Source: GCA-2733415 sp049609325
Lineage (GTDB): Bacteria > Bacteroidota > Bacteroidia > Flavobacteriales > Flavobacteriaceae
Direction of reading: 5' to 3'
NCBI GenBank assembly: GCA_049609325.1
Contig: JBMYYK010000004.1
Span: 1 to 64,000 of the forward strand
DNA length: 64,000 nt
Numbering within the stretch: the stretch's first letter is position 1; each line of letters starts with the position of its first letter. Both the position numbers and the translations under genes were made by a program. A model generated the notes under the pieces. The model was given only the letters and a program-made list of their open reading frames with translations, did not search any database and was not told the origin of the DNA. Positions 8,125 through 16,132 of this stretch are shown here, in pieces.

Positions 8125-8720
8125 CAATCGATTTCAATAAAAACAATGATGGTTTAGTGCCAGCAATCATACAAGATGCAACAACTAAAAACGTATTAAT
8201 GTTGGGGTACATGAATGCTGAGGCCTATGAAAAAACATTGGCTACCCAAAAAGTAACATTTTATAGCAGAACCAAACAGCGTCTTTGGACAAAAGGGGAG
8301 GAGAGTGGAAATTACTTAAATTTAGTCGCTTTAAAAAACGATTGTGATAACGATACGTTGTTAATTCAAGTTAACCCTGTTGGCCCTACATGCCATAAAG
8401 GAACAGACACCTGTTGGGCAGAAACAAATGATGATGATTTGGCTTTTATTTCAGCATTGGAAACAACAATTTCTGAACGTATTAAAAATGCTGATACTGA
8501 AAAGTCTTATATCGCGTCGCTATTTTCTAAAGGAATTAATAAAGTAGCTCAAAAAGTAGGAGAAGAGGCAGTTGAGGTAGTTATAGAAGCCAAGGATGAT
8601 AATGACAATTTATTTTTAGAAGAGTCGGCAGATTTGCTGTTTCATTATCTGATGCTATTACAAGCTAAAAAATTCACATTAAAAGATGTGGTAAGTGTTT
8701 TAAAAGCGCGTAGTAAATAG
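8121..8720 (+). CDS. hisIE: Bifunctional phosphoribosyl-AMP cyclohydrolase / phosphoribosyl-ATP pyrophosphatase
   Basis: The 199-residue protein fuses HisI and HisE, steps 3 and 2 of the pathway. HisI (residues 1 to about 105) shows NVLMLGYMNAEA, YSRTKQRLWTKGEESGN and the zinc-site region CDNDTLLIQV with GPTCHKGTDTCW. HisE (from about 110) is an all-alpha MazG-like domain with KVGEEAVEVVIEAK and ESADLLFHYLML. It is the last gene of the operon. I see no clear terminator between its stop and the trxB promoter region. Confidence 0.95.
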   Translation: MTIDFNKNNDGLVPAIIQDATTKNVLMLGYMNAEAYEKTLATQKVTFYSRTKQRLWTKGEESGNYLNLVALKNDCDNDTLLIQVNPVGPTCHKGTDTCWAETNDDDLAFISALETTISERIKNADTEKSYIASLFSKGINKVAQKVGEEAVEVVIEAKDDNDNLFLEESADLLFHYLMLLQAKKFTLKDVVSVLKARSK

Positions 8721-8803
8721 GTATACACAAATAGATTGATCGCACTTATATTACAATAAGGAATATTGATATGATTATGCGAAACTTATCTCATTTAAAG
8801 TTA

Positions 8804-8811
8804 TATTTTTG
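8804..8811 (+). promoter_or_regulatory. Probable -7 element of the trxB promoter
   Basis: TATTTTTG at 8804-8811 fits TAnnTTTG and lies 40 bases before the trxB start. No TTG is found at the expected -33 distance, so only the -7 half is supported. The rest of the 131-base gap holds nothing else I recognise. Confidence 0.4.
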
Positions 8812-8851
8812 TGATTCAAATTATGAATAACAGTTTTTAAGAATATAAATT

Positions 8852-9799
8852 ATGTCTGACACAATAGAAAGAGTAAAGTGCCTAATTATAGGTTCGGGAC
8901 CAGCAGGATATACTGCAGCAATATATGCGGCAAGAGCAAATATGAAACCAGTAATGTATGAAGGGGCACAGCCTGGAGGACAATTAACGACTACTAATGA
9001 AGTTGAAAATTTCCCAGGATACCCAGAAGGTATTACAGGACCGGAAATGATGATTGAATTGCGCAAGCAAGCTGAACGTTTTGAAACAGATGTGAGATCT
9101 GGGTGGATTACTAAAGTTGACTTTTCAGGTGATATTCATAAGGTATGGGTTAATGATGATAAAGAAATTCACTGTGATACTGTAATTATTTCTACTGGAG
9201 CATCAGCTAAGTATTTAGGGTTACCTTCTGAACAAAAATATTTGAAAATGGGAGGTGGTGTTTCTGCTTGTGCAGTATGTGATGGGTTCTTCTATAAAAA
9301 CCAAGAAACGATTATTGTAGGTGCTGGTGACTCTGCTTGTGAGGAAGCACATTACTTATCAAAAATTTGTAAAAAGGTAACTATGTTAGTTCGTAATGAT
9401 TTCAGAGCATCTAAAATCATGGCTGAACGTGTGAAAAACACAGAGAACATAGAAATATTATTAAGAACAGAAACAGTTGAGGTTTTAGGAGACGACTACG
9501 GGGTTACCGGAGCACGAGTTAAAAATAGAGATACAGGTGAGGAGCAGGACATTCCTGCAACTGGGTTCTTTGTAGCTATTGGTCATAAACCAAATACTGA
9601 TATTTTTAAAGATTACATTACTTTAGATGAAACAGGGTATATTGTAAATGAAAAAGGAAGTTCAAGAACAAACGTTCCTGGAGTTTTTGTTTCTGGTGAT
9701 GCCGCTGATCATGTGTACAGACAAGCAATTACTGCAGCCGGAACAGGTTGTATGGCAGCATTAGATGCTGAGCGTTATTTGGCAGCTAAAGAAGGTTAA
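8852..9799 (+). CDS. trxB: Thioredoxin-disulfide reductase
   Basis: This FAD/NADPH enzyme reduces thioredoxin in the cytoplasm. Its 315 residues match the bacterial low-molecular-weight type. The FAD Rossmann motif GSGPAGYTAAIYAA is near residue 13, the redox-active pair is Cys140-Ala-Val-Cys143 in SACAVCDGFF, the NADPH motif is VGAGDSACEEA, and the C-terminal FAD contact is VFVSGDAADHVYRQAITAAG. It is a single gene ended by a bidirectional terminator at 9821. Confidence 0.95.
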   Translation: MSDTIERVKCLIIGSGPAGYTAAIYAARANMKPVMYEGAQPGGQLTTTNEVENFPGYPEGITGPEMMIELRKQAERFETDVRSGWITKVDFSGDIHKVWVNDDKEIHCDTVIISTGASAKYLGLPSEQKYLKMGGGVSACAVCDGFFYKNQETIIVGAGDSACEEAHYLSKICKKVTMLVRNDFRASKIMAERVKNTENIEILLRTETVEVLGDDYGVTGARVKNRDTGEEQDIPATGFFVAIGHKPNTDIFKDYITLDETGYIVNEKGSSRTNVPGVFVSGDAADHVYRQAITAAGTGCMAALDAERYLAAKEG

Positions 9800-9820
9800 G
9801 CGTCTTTTTAGCTACACCAA

Positions 9821-9858
9821 AACAAAAAAGCCAATCTAGATAGATTGGCTTTTTTGTT
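9821..9858. terminator. Bidirectional terminator between trxB and a DUF2807 gene
   Basis: A perfect 18-bp inverted repeat (9821-9838 and 9841-9858) with a GA loop has A-rich and T-rich flanks, so it can serve the rightward trxB and the leftward gene at 9874. Confidence 0.9.
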
Positions 9859-9873
9859 ATAAGAATGTTGTGA

Positions 9874-10701
9874 TTATTTTTTATAAATCGCTGCAGAATC
9901 TTCAAAGCGCTTCAATTCAATTTTAGGCGTATTGTATATATTTACTTCTGAAGAACCCGAAGCCTCAAGGGTTAATGTGTTTTTAACTTCCAAGTCACAA
10001 TCAGAACTTCCTTCTGCAATTACTGTAGCATCTGTTGAGGTTAGTTTTTCACCGTGAAAGTTTGAAGCATTATCTGCTCTAAGTTCTAATAAATCAACTT
10101 CACCTTCAATTTTTGCATTGGCTTTTTGATATAAATCTATTTTTAAATTATCAGAATTAATTAATGCTTTTAGATTAGATGACTCACTTAGTGTTAGGAT
10201 ACTTTTGGTTGTATTTAAATTCAGTTCAACCTTAGCACTTTTTTCGGTTACCAATTTAAATTCATCAGTTTTTATTGTTATAAATACTTTAGAATTATCC
10301 TTTGCATTAATAGTCATTTTCTTCAAATCTAAATCAATTAAAGAGTTAACAATTGCTTTTTCGCTTGTTATAATTGAATTCAATTTATCAGTAACAGTAA
10401 TTCTGATATTTAGTTTCTTTTTTGAAACAATTTGATGAGAGGTACTCAAATTTAAAGTTCCCTTATCATCAACACCAAATTGTATGATATCATGCAAGTT
10501 TTCATCTGTTTCAATTTCTACTTGTGGTGTGTCACCTTTAAGTATAAACACTTCAAACTTGTCGTTTAAGTTTAATTCTTTGAACTCAGCAATTTGATGC
10601 TGTTTCACTTTAACAAATTTATTCCCTTTGATTTTTTCTTTCTTTTGAGAAAATCCAAATGTTCCTACAAATAAGGCTAATAAAATAATTTTAAACTTCA
10701 T
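9874..10701 (-). CDS. DUF2807 (head GIN domain) exported protein
   Basis: The 275-residue product has a signal peptide (MKFKIILLALFVGTFGFSQ) and then a repetitive beta-rich body of the DUF2807 type. This family forms parallel beta-solenoids in Bacteroidota envelopes. Short strands alternate with Asn/Ser turns, for example LTLEASGSSEVNIYNTPKIEL near the C-terminus. The function is unknown; the family is often linked to envelope stress through PspC/PadR neighbours. It lies downstream of such an operon, but the terminator at 10833-10867 separates it, so it probably has its own promoter in 10702-10832. Confidence 0.75.
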   Translation of the reverse strand: MKFKIILLALFVGTFGFSQKKEKIKGNKFVKVKQHQIAEFKELNLNDKFEVFILKGDTPQVEIETDENLHDIIQFGVDDKGTLNLSTSHQIVSKKKLNIRITVTDKLNSIITSEKAIVNSLIDLDLKKMTINAKDNSKVFITIKTDEFKLVTEKSAKVELNLNTTKSILTLSESSNLKALINSDNLKIDLYQKANAKIEGEVDLLELRADNASNFHGEKLTSTDATVIAEGSSDCDLEVKNTLTLEASGSSEVNIYNTPKIELKRFEDSAAIYKK

Positions 10702-10832
10702 TCTTAATAGTTTTAATGTTGCTATTAATTTGTGTGTTACAAAAATGTTGCCATTTTAATCAAACACCAAGATATAATAAGCAGCAATATAAACATAAAT
10801 AATGGGTGTATAGGTATGTGGTATATTAAAAA

Positions 10833-10867
10833 AATAAAAAGCCACTTATTTTAAGCGGCTTTTTATT
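10833..10867 (-). terminator. Terminator of the DUF4870-padR-pspC-DUF2807 operon
   Basis: A 16-bp stem with one mismatch (10833-10848 with 10852-10867) lies just after the stop of the gene at 10885. Reading leftward it ends in a T-rich run. Confidence 0.75.
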
Positions 10868-10884
10868 ACGTGAGTTTCATGAAG

Positions 10885-11622
10885 CTACTTCTTTGTAATT
10901 TTTGCGGATGAACTTTCAGAAACTGTAACGTTATTAGGGTTGCCGGAATACGAAATATCTGCACTACTTGATGCTTCAGCAGTAATAGTTTTGTTGCAAT
11001 TTAAGTCAATCTCAGCACCACTTGAAGCATTAGAATCGCAAATTTCTGAGACTAATTGTTTGGCATTAATCTCAGCACCACTTGAAGCGTTAGCCATAAT
11101 GTTTGTGGTGTTGCCACTTAAGTTAATTTCTGCACCACTACTTGCCGAACACTTTATGTTGGTAGCTTTTATGGCGATGTCTTGATCACTCCCGCTAGAA
11201 GCGTTTACTTCAATAGTATCTGATATGATAAAGTTGGTAGTGTGAATTTCTGCGCCACTACTACTATTAACTTCATTGAGCATGGTAAAATTAACCAATA
11301 CTTTTTTGGCGTGAACTTTACCTAAAGATGAAGATGTGTGAATATACAATGTGCCGTTTTTTACTTCTGTAATAATAAGGTCTTGAATATTCTCATCTGC
11401 CTGAACGTTTACAGCGGTTGAAATACTTTTTGTTAAATAGACATCTAAGCCCTCTGAAGCATCAATTTTTGTAAACTTGACATCAGATAAACGTTTTTGA
11501 GTAATCACATTACCATTTCCTTTTACGCCAGAAATATTAATATCAAAATTACAACTTGAGAATAATATAGCTATAAGTAAGGGGATTATAAACTTTACTA
11601 ATATTTTGATTACTGTTGCCAT
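10885..11622 (-). CDS. DUF2807 lipoprotein with ASSGAEI repeats
   Basis: The 245-residue protein has a lipoprotein signal, with lipobox LFSSC around residue 24, and then a DUF2807 beta-solenoid. The motif (A/S)SSGAEI recurs about every 20 residues (SSSGAEIHT, ASSGSDQDI, ASSGAEINL, ASSGAEINA, ASSGAEIDL, then ASSSADISY and SESSSAKIT). Each copy would be one coil of the solenoid. It is last in an operon with DUF4870, padR and the PspC gene (36-base gap). An envelope-monitoring role is inferred from that context only. Confidence 0.8.
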   Translation of the reverse strand: MATVIKILVKFIIPLLIAILFSSCNFDINISGVKGNGNVITQKRLSDVKFTKIDASEGLDVYLTKSISTAVNVQADENIQDLIITEVKNGTLYIHTSSSLGKVHAKKVLVNFTMLNEVNSSSGAEIHTTNFIISDTIEVNASSGSDQDIAIKATNIKCSASSGAEINLSGNTTNIMANASSGAEINAKQLVSEICDSNASSGAEIDLNCNKTITAEASSSADISYSGNPNNVTVSESSSAKITKK

Positions 11623-11657
11623 GTTGATTGCTTTTTGGTTAATAATTCAGTTTTGAA

Positions 11658-13433
11658 TTAATCATTGTTTTTGATTTTAATCCCATCTTCATCAATTTTC
11701 ATTTCAAAATTGTCGTCATTTTCTTTGATGTCGATATCTAAACCATTTTTGTCAATAATAATTTTTCCGTTTTCACCATCTTCATTTATGGTAATATTGA
11801 TGCCGTTTTCATTAATTATAACTTTTCCGTTTTCGGTATCTTCAATCGTGAAATCTGTTGGGTCACAACTGATACATTCTGTTGCATCTTCTAAAACTCT
11901 TAAGTAGTGTTCTTCATCACCATTTTCTAAAATATCACCATAATAGTCACTATTTCTATGATAGTAATAGGTGTTATCATCAGCGTAAATTATAGTTCCT
12001 TCAGGTAGGTACAATGTTATTTCAACTTCTTGATTGTTATATTTTTTATCTGGTGATACCAGAAAGTAATTGTTTAATAACAACGTGTTGTTTTCTAAAC
12101 TATAGTTATAGTCAATATCCATTGCACGGTCTCTGGCGTCTTGATGATTTTCACCACTGGCTTCCTTTCTAATTTTGATGCTCGCAATAGAGTCTTTAGT
12201 AGATTTTACAATTAATCTCACATCTTGAGAAAAGATATATTTGGTGTCATTTTCATCATATACAAACTTCTCACTCGTATTTCTATACATACGTGATGTG
12301 AACAACTCATTGGTTGTCATGGCTATGTTTAAAGTGTCTTGAGCAGTAATAGCCAATTCTTCTTTAACAAGCATATGATCTTGTTCTTTGGTTTTTAGTC
12401 CAGTTTTTAGTCCGAATACAGCTAATGTAATTAATGATAATAACCAAATACCTAATAAACTAAACTTAGCAATGTTACCAATTGACTTTAAGTTTGTGAC
12501 TAATATTTTTAGTCCTAAATACGCAATGAAAAAGAACGGGATTCCTATTGCAAAAAAGCCTAATAATGAAATGACCCATATTGGCCAAACAGGTGCATAG
12601 TCATAAATGTCTAATTGATTAATGATGCCCAAGTTGAATAAATCAAAAGAGCTCATTGTAAACATTCCTATCAATAAGCCAACAACTGTAAATGCTCCGG
12701 TTAATATTAGCATGATCCCAACAAACTTTCCGAACACTTTAAATAGTGTTAAAAAGACTTTTCCTATGGCGTCAAAAAATGATGAAATACCAGATTGTGC
12801 TTTGTTACCATATTTTTGGTAATCAACATTTTTAACCATGTCTGTAGCGCTTTCTAGCTCTTCCTTAATTTTTTTTTCAATGTTTGAGATGTTTACAGGG
12901 TCACCAGTCATAGCAATTTTATCTGCTGTAGACTCTGCTTTAGGTATTAAAACCCAAAGCAGTAAGTATGAAAATATGGCTAATGTACCTATACTTATAA
13001 AAAATAAACCAACCCATATTAAACGTACCCATAATGCATCTATGCCAAAATAGTGTCCTAAACCAGCAGATACCCCACCGATGTATTTATTGTCTGGGTC
13101 TCTGAATAATTTACGATTAGATTTTGCTGAAGTTTTTCGTGTTTTAGGTTCTTCATCAAAAATATCTTCGTCAACCATATAATCTTCTGGTTGCCCCATA
13201 ACCTCTATAACTTCGTCAACTTCTTTATTGCTAACAACTTGTCTGTCATGCTGTAATTTTTCAGAAAATAATTCAGCAATTCTACTTTCTATATCAGCTA
13301 TTATTTCATCTTCTCCAGAAGCTCCTGCAAAAGAACGTCTAACTGCATTTAAATAATTTTGCAGCTTTTGATATGCGTTTTCATCGATATGAAAAATCAT
13401 ACCTCCTAAATTTATATTTACTGTCTTATTCAT
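11658..13433 (-). CDS. PspC domain membrane protein
   Basis: The protein has 591 residues. Residues 1-95 are a conserved cytoplasmic segment (MNKTVNINLGGMIFHIDENA, then a run on Glu/Asp). Residues about 105-170 form the PspC domain with KYIGGVSAGLGHYFGIDALW and two hydrophobic stretches. More membrane segments follow at about 230-350. The periplasmic C-terminus is beta-rich and ends in acidic repeats (GKIIIDKNGLDIDI). PspC proteins sense membrane stress in the phage-shock response. Its start overlaps the padR stop by 8 bases, so it is expected to be under PadR control. Confidence 0.85.
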   Translation of the reverse strand: MNKTVNINLGGMIFHIDENAYQKLQNYLNAVRRSFAGASGEDEIIADIESRIAELFSEKLQHDRQVVSNKEVDEVIEVMGQPEDYMVDEDIFDEEPKTRKTSAKSNRKLFRDPDNKYIGGVSAGLGHYFGIDALWVRLIWVGLFFISIGTLAIFSYLLLWVLIPKAESTADKIAMTGDPVNISNIEKKIKEELESATDMVKNVDYQKYGNKAQSGISSFFDAIGKVFLTLFKVFGKFVGIMLILTGAFTVVGLLIGMFTMSSFDLFNLGIINQLDIYDYAPVWPIWVISLLGFFAIGIPFFFIAYLGLKILVTNLKSIGNIAKFSLLGIWLLSLITLAVFGLKTGLKTKEQDHMLVKEELAITAQDTLNIAMTTNELFTSRMYRNTSEKFVYDENDTKYIFSQDVRLIVKSTKDSIASIKIRKEASGENHQDARDRAMDIDYNYSLENNTLLLNNYFLVSPDKKYNNQEVEITLYLPEGTIIYADDNTYYYHRNSDYYGDILENGDEEHYLRVLEDATECISCDPTDFTIEDTENGKVIINENGINITINEDGENGKIIIDKNGLDIDIKENDDNFEMKIDEDGIKIKNND

Positions 13434-13770
13434 CGTTAGTGTTTTTTTTGCTCGTTACAATTGTTACTGCTTGGTGCAAGTTTTCCCAAGTTTTGGTTAA
13501 TTCATTTAAAAAGGTTTTTCCGTTTTCCGTTAAAGTGTAATACTTTCTTGGTGGCCCGGAAGTTGATTCTTCCCAACGATAGTTGAGTAGTCCAGCGTTT
13601 TTCAATCTTGTTAGTAATGGGTAAATGGTTCCCTCAACTACAAGCATTTTTGCGTTTTTTAAGGTGTCTAAAATTTCGGCCACATACGCATCATGATCCT
13701 CTAAAATAGATAAGATGCAGTATTCTAACACACCTTTTCTCATTTGAGCTTTTGTGTTTTCTAATTTCAT
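13426..13770 (-). CDS. PadR family transcriptional regulator
   Basis: The 114-residue protein is a winged-helix PadR repressor. The N-terminal part MRKGVLEYCILSILEDHDAY forms the first helices. GTIYPLLTRLKNAGLL is the recognition helix, and SGPPRKYYTLTENGKTFL is the wing. Members of this family in Bacteroidota commonly sit beside PspC genes. It overlaps the pspC-like gene and follows DUF4870 after 55 bases. A palindrome upstream of the operon (14319-14341) is a candidate operator. Confidence 0.9.
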   Translation of the reverse strand: MKLENTKAQMRKGVLEYCILSILEDHDAYVAEILDTLKNAKMLVVEGTIYPLLTRLKNAGLLNYRWEESTSGPPRKYYTLTENGKTFLNELTKTWENLHQAVTIVTSKKNTNDE

Positions 13771-13825
13771 AGATTCAGTCTTTTAATGTTGTGTAAACTG
13801 TTCATTTTTTGATTTTTGATGATGA

Positions 13826-14269
13826 TTATTTTATAAATGGTATTGAAATAGGGTAGTGGTATAACTCGCCATTACTCGCCTTTATGGCTCCTGTTATTGT
13901 TGCATAGAGTTCTAAAATTAGTAGTCCTATAGCTAATACCCCTAATATGATAAATATGATGATGTTAGTGGTGAATGTTGATACATCATAAGCCGTAATA
14001 GTACCATTAAGTTCTTGAAGCTGTTCAATGCTAAACCCCATGTGTAAAGCAAACGGAATACAAATTAGTGCCATTACAATTAAGTATACAATAACACTTA
14101 ATTGAAAATTGATGACTTGTTTTCCGTTTTGATTGATGAAGTCAGAACGGTCTTTGTTTATGGTCCAAATTAACAAAGGTGCAATAAAATTGCCCAACGG
14201 AAATACATACTTTGCAAACACCCCTATATGGATAAAACTTGCAATGTTTTTGTGATTAGTTGTTAACAT
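13826..14269 (-). CDS. DUF4870 membrane protein
   Basis: This 147-residue protein has four hydrophobic stretches in the usual DUF4870 arrangement. It contains the family segment PLGNFIAPLLIWTINKDRSD around residue 25, followed by FINQNGKQVINFQLSVIVYL. The function is unknown, but the family occurs widely as small inner-membrane proteins. It is the first gene of the padR/pspC operon and carries the promoter and palindrome directly upstream. Confidence 0.8.
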   Translation of the reverse strand: MLTTNHKNIASFIHIGVFAKYVFPLGNFIAPLLIWTINKDRSDFINQNGKQVINFQLSVIVYLIVMALICIPFALHMGFSIEQLQELNGTITAYDVSTFTTNIIIFIILGVLAIGLLILELYATITGAIKASNGELYHYPISIPFIK

Positions 14270-14298
14270 AATGATTGATGATATAGTATTATATTATG

Positions 14299-14332
14299 CA
14301 AATATATGAATAAAAAAAGGTACTATGCAAAA
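14299..14332 (-). promoter_or_regulatory. Promoter of the DUF4870-padR-pspC operon
   Basis: On the minus strand TTG (plus 14328-14330, within TTTTG) is followed after 21 bases by TATATTTG (plus 14299-14306). This is a full match to the TTG-N21-TAnnTTTG pattern seen elsewhere in the window. The -7 element lies 29 bases before the DUF4870 start. Confidence 0.7.
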
Positions 14333-14341
14333 CAAAGTACC
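14319..14341. promoter_or_regulatory. Candidate PadR operator
   Basis: An inverted repeat GGTACTATG-N5-CAAAGTACC (one mismatch in 9 bp per arm) spans the -33 element of the operon promoter. A dimeric winged-helix repressor bound here would block RNA polymerase. The operon encodes a PadR protein, so autoregulation is the simplest reading. The palindrome is seen; the assignment to PadR is inferred. Confidence 0.6.
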
Positions 14342-14419
14342 TTGATTTAACATATTTTTAACAAAAATTAATACTTGAAGTGTACTTGTAAATTGATAAA
14401 TTAGTGAAAAATAAAAGCC

Positions 14420-14875
14420 ATGGTATTAAGCCCTAAAAAAATTAATCTTTTCCTATTAGTAAAACTCCCTTCTGCATTTTTATGCGGAGTACGACTAACG
14501 AAAATAACAGATAAACTCAGTACAACCAGTGTGAAATTTAGATGGATAAATCAGAACCCTTTTGGGTCGATGTTTTGGGCAGTTCAGGGTATGGCGGCTG
14601 AATTAGCTACAGGGGCTTTAGTAATGCAAAAAATTAGAGAGTCGGGTAAAAATATTTCAATGTTGGTAGCAAGTAACAATGCTCAGTTCACCAAAAAGGC
14701 TAAGGGACGAATTAATTTTATTTGCAAAGATGGCGAACAATTAGAAGCGGTTATTCAAAAAGCAATTGCCACTGGAGAAGGGCAAGTTATTGTCATGAAC
14801 GCTATAGGAACAAATAATGAAGGTGTTCAAGTATCATCATTTAATTTTGAATGGACATTAAAGGTGAAATCATAA
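14420..14875 (+). CDS. DUF4442 hotdog-fold protein
   Basis: The 151-residue protein belongs to the DUF4442 group of hotdog-fold thioesterase-like proteins. Typical family parts are KLPSAFLCGVRL near residue 15, the conserved WAVQGMAAELATGA around residue 55 that forms the hot-dog helix, and a final beta-sheet. Related proteins hydrolyse or bind acyl-thioesters. The substrate is unknown. It is 66 bases before the AIM24-like gene, which reads in the same direction. Confidence 0.75.
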   Translation: MVLSPKKINLFLLVKLPSAFLCGVRLTKITDKLSTTSVKFRWINQNPFGSMFWAVQGMAAELATGALVMQKIRESGKNISMLVASNNAQFTKKAKGRINFICKDGEQLEAVIQKAIATGEGQVIVMNAIGTNNEGVQVSSFNFEWTLKVKS

Positions 14876-14941
14876 CCCATATGGTGTAACAGAATATATT
14901 TTTATGACACATATTATATATAATAATAAAAGATAAAACTT

Positions 14942-15739
14942 ATGATAGCACACGAAATTGACTACGAAATTCACGGAGAAGAAATGCAATATGTGGAAAT
15001 TGAATTAGATCCACAAGAAGGTGTAGTAGCAGAATCTGGATCATTTATGATGATGGACAACGGATTAGAAATGAGTACCATATTTGGAGATGGTTCTAAT
15101 CAGAATGAAGGTGTTTTAGGAAAGTTGTTCTCGGCAGGTAAGCGCTTATTAACAGGAGAAAGTTTATTTATGACGGTATTTTCAAATGTGTCACAAGCAA
15201 AAAAGAAAGTCAGTTTTGCATCACCGTATCCAGGTTCAATTATCCCAATTAATTTAGCAGAGAAAAATGGTAAATTCATTTGCCAAAAAGACGCGTTTTT
15301 ATGTGCTGCTAAAGGCGTTTCTGTAGGTATAGAATTTTCAAGAAAACTAGGTAGAGGGTTTTTCGGAGGCGAAGGATTTATCATGCAAAAATTAGAAGGC
15401 GATGGAATGGCGTTTGTTCATGCAGGCGGAACAGTTTGTCGAAAAGATCTTGCAGCAGGCGAAACATTAAAAGTTGATACTGGATGTTTGGTCGGGTTTT
15501 CTCAAACTGTGAATTATGATATTGAATTTGTTGGTGGTATTAAGAATACAGTGTTCGGTGGTGAAGGGTTGTTTTTTGCAACTTTGCAAGGTCCTGGAAC
15601 GGTTTATATTCAATCATTACCGTTTAGCAGATTAGCATCTAGAGTTATTGCTGCATTGCCAAGAACGGGTAATAGTAAAGGCGAAGGAAGTATTTTAGGT
15701 GGATTGGGTGACTTATTAGATGGTGATAATAGATTTTAA
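14942..15739 (+). CDS. TIGR00266 / AIM24 family protein
   Basis: The 265-residue protein matches the AIM24 (TIGR00266) family. It starts with EIDYEIHGEEMQYVEIELDP and has a glycine-rich beta-solenoid body with GGEGFIMQKLEGDGMAFVHA and NTVFGGEGLFFATLQGPG. The family is named after a yeast mitochondrial inner-membrane protein. Its bacterial role is unknown. There is no signal peptide and no membrane segment. After its stop, 145 bases without an obvious terminator precede the next gene. Confidence 0.85.
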   Translation: MIAHEIDYEIHGEEMQYVEIELDPQEGVVAESGSFMMMDNGLEMSTIFGDGSNQNEGVLGKLFSAGKRLLTGESLFMTVFSNVSQAKKKVSFASPYPGSIIPINLAEKNGKFICQKDAFLCAAKGVSVGIEFSRKLGRGFFGGEGFIMQKLEGDGMAFVHAGGTVCRKDLAAGETLKVDTGCLVGFSQTVNYDIEFVGGIKNTVFGGEGLFFATLQGPGTVYIQSLPFSRLASRVIAALPRTGNSKGEGSILGGLGDLLDGDNRF

Positions 15740-15884
15740 AATATAGAGTAGAAATATTGTGTGTTTAATACGGATATGAGGAAGTTTTTGAATATTGTTA
15801 ATAAAATTTAACATATGCTTAATAATATACTGTAAATTATTCCGTTTCTTTATACAGTTACTAACCCTAAATACAACTTAAAGC

Positions 15885-16082
15885 ATGGCAAGAGCAATGT
15901 TTGATTATACCAAAACTGTACTTGAAAGAGTGAGTTTTGATGCTAATCTTTTTTGTAAAGAACTTCAAAAAGCAGTGGAAAGGCTACTACCTTATGAAGT
16001 TGAAGAATTGAAAATTTGGATAGGAAACTTGACTTTACAAAAACCAGAACTGAATCAGTGTTTAATTTATTTAAAAGCATAA
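15885..16082 (+). CDS. Conserved small hypothetical protein, 65 aa
   Basis: A short, highly charged helical protein begins MARAMFDYTKTVLERVSFDA and contains KELQKAVERLLPYEVEELK. I recall close relatives of this length in many Flavobacteriaceae, but no function is known to me. It is closed by a clean terminator that begins 3 bases after its stop, which supports it as a real, separately transcribed gene. Confidence 0.75.
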   Translation: MARAMFDYTKTVLERVSFDANLFCKELQKAVERLLPYEVEELKIWIGNLTLQKPELNQCLIYLKA

Positions 16083-16084
16083 AG

Positions 16085-16118
16085 AAAAGGTCGATTACTT
16101 ATAGTAGTCGACCTTTTT
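16085..16118. terminator. Bidirectional terminator
   Basis: A 15-bp stem (16085-16099 with 16103-16117, one T-G pair) with a TAT loop and T-run on each strand lies between the convergent 65-residue gene and oxyR. Confidence 0.85.
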
Positions 16119-16132
16119 TAATAAGATAAAAT

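Noticed and set aside
15833..15862. TACAGTTAC before the 65-residue gene as a fourth LytTR site
   Set aside because: No matching repeat lies 21 bp upstream, and a -7 element 33 bases downstream would fall inside the gene.
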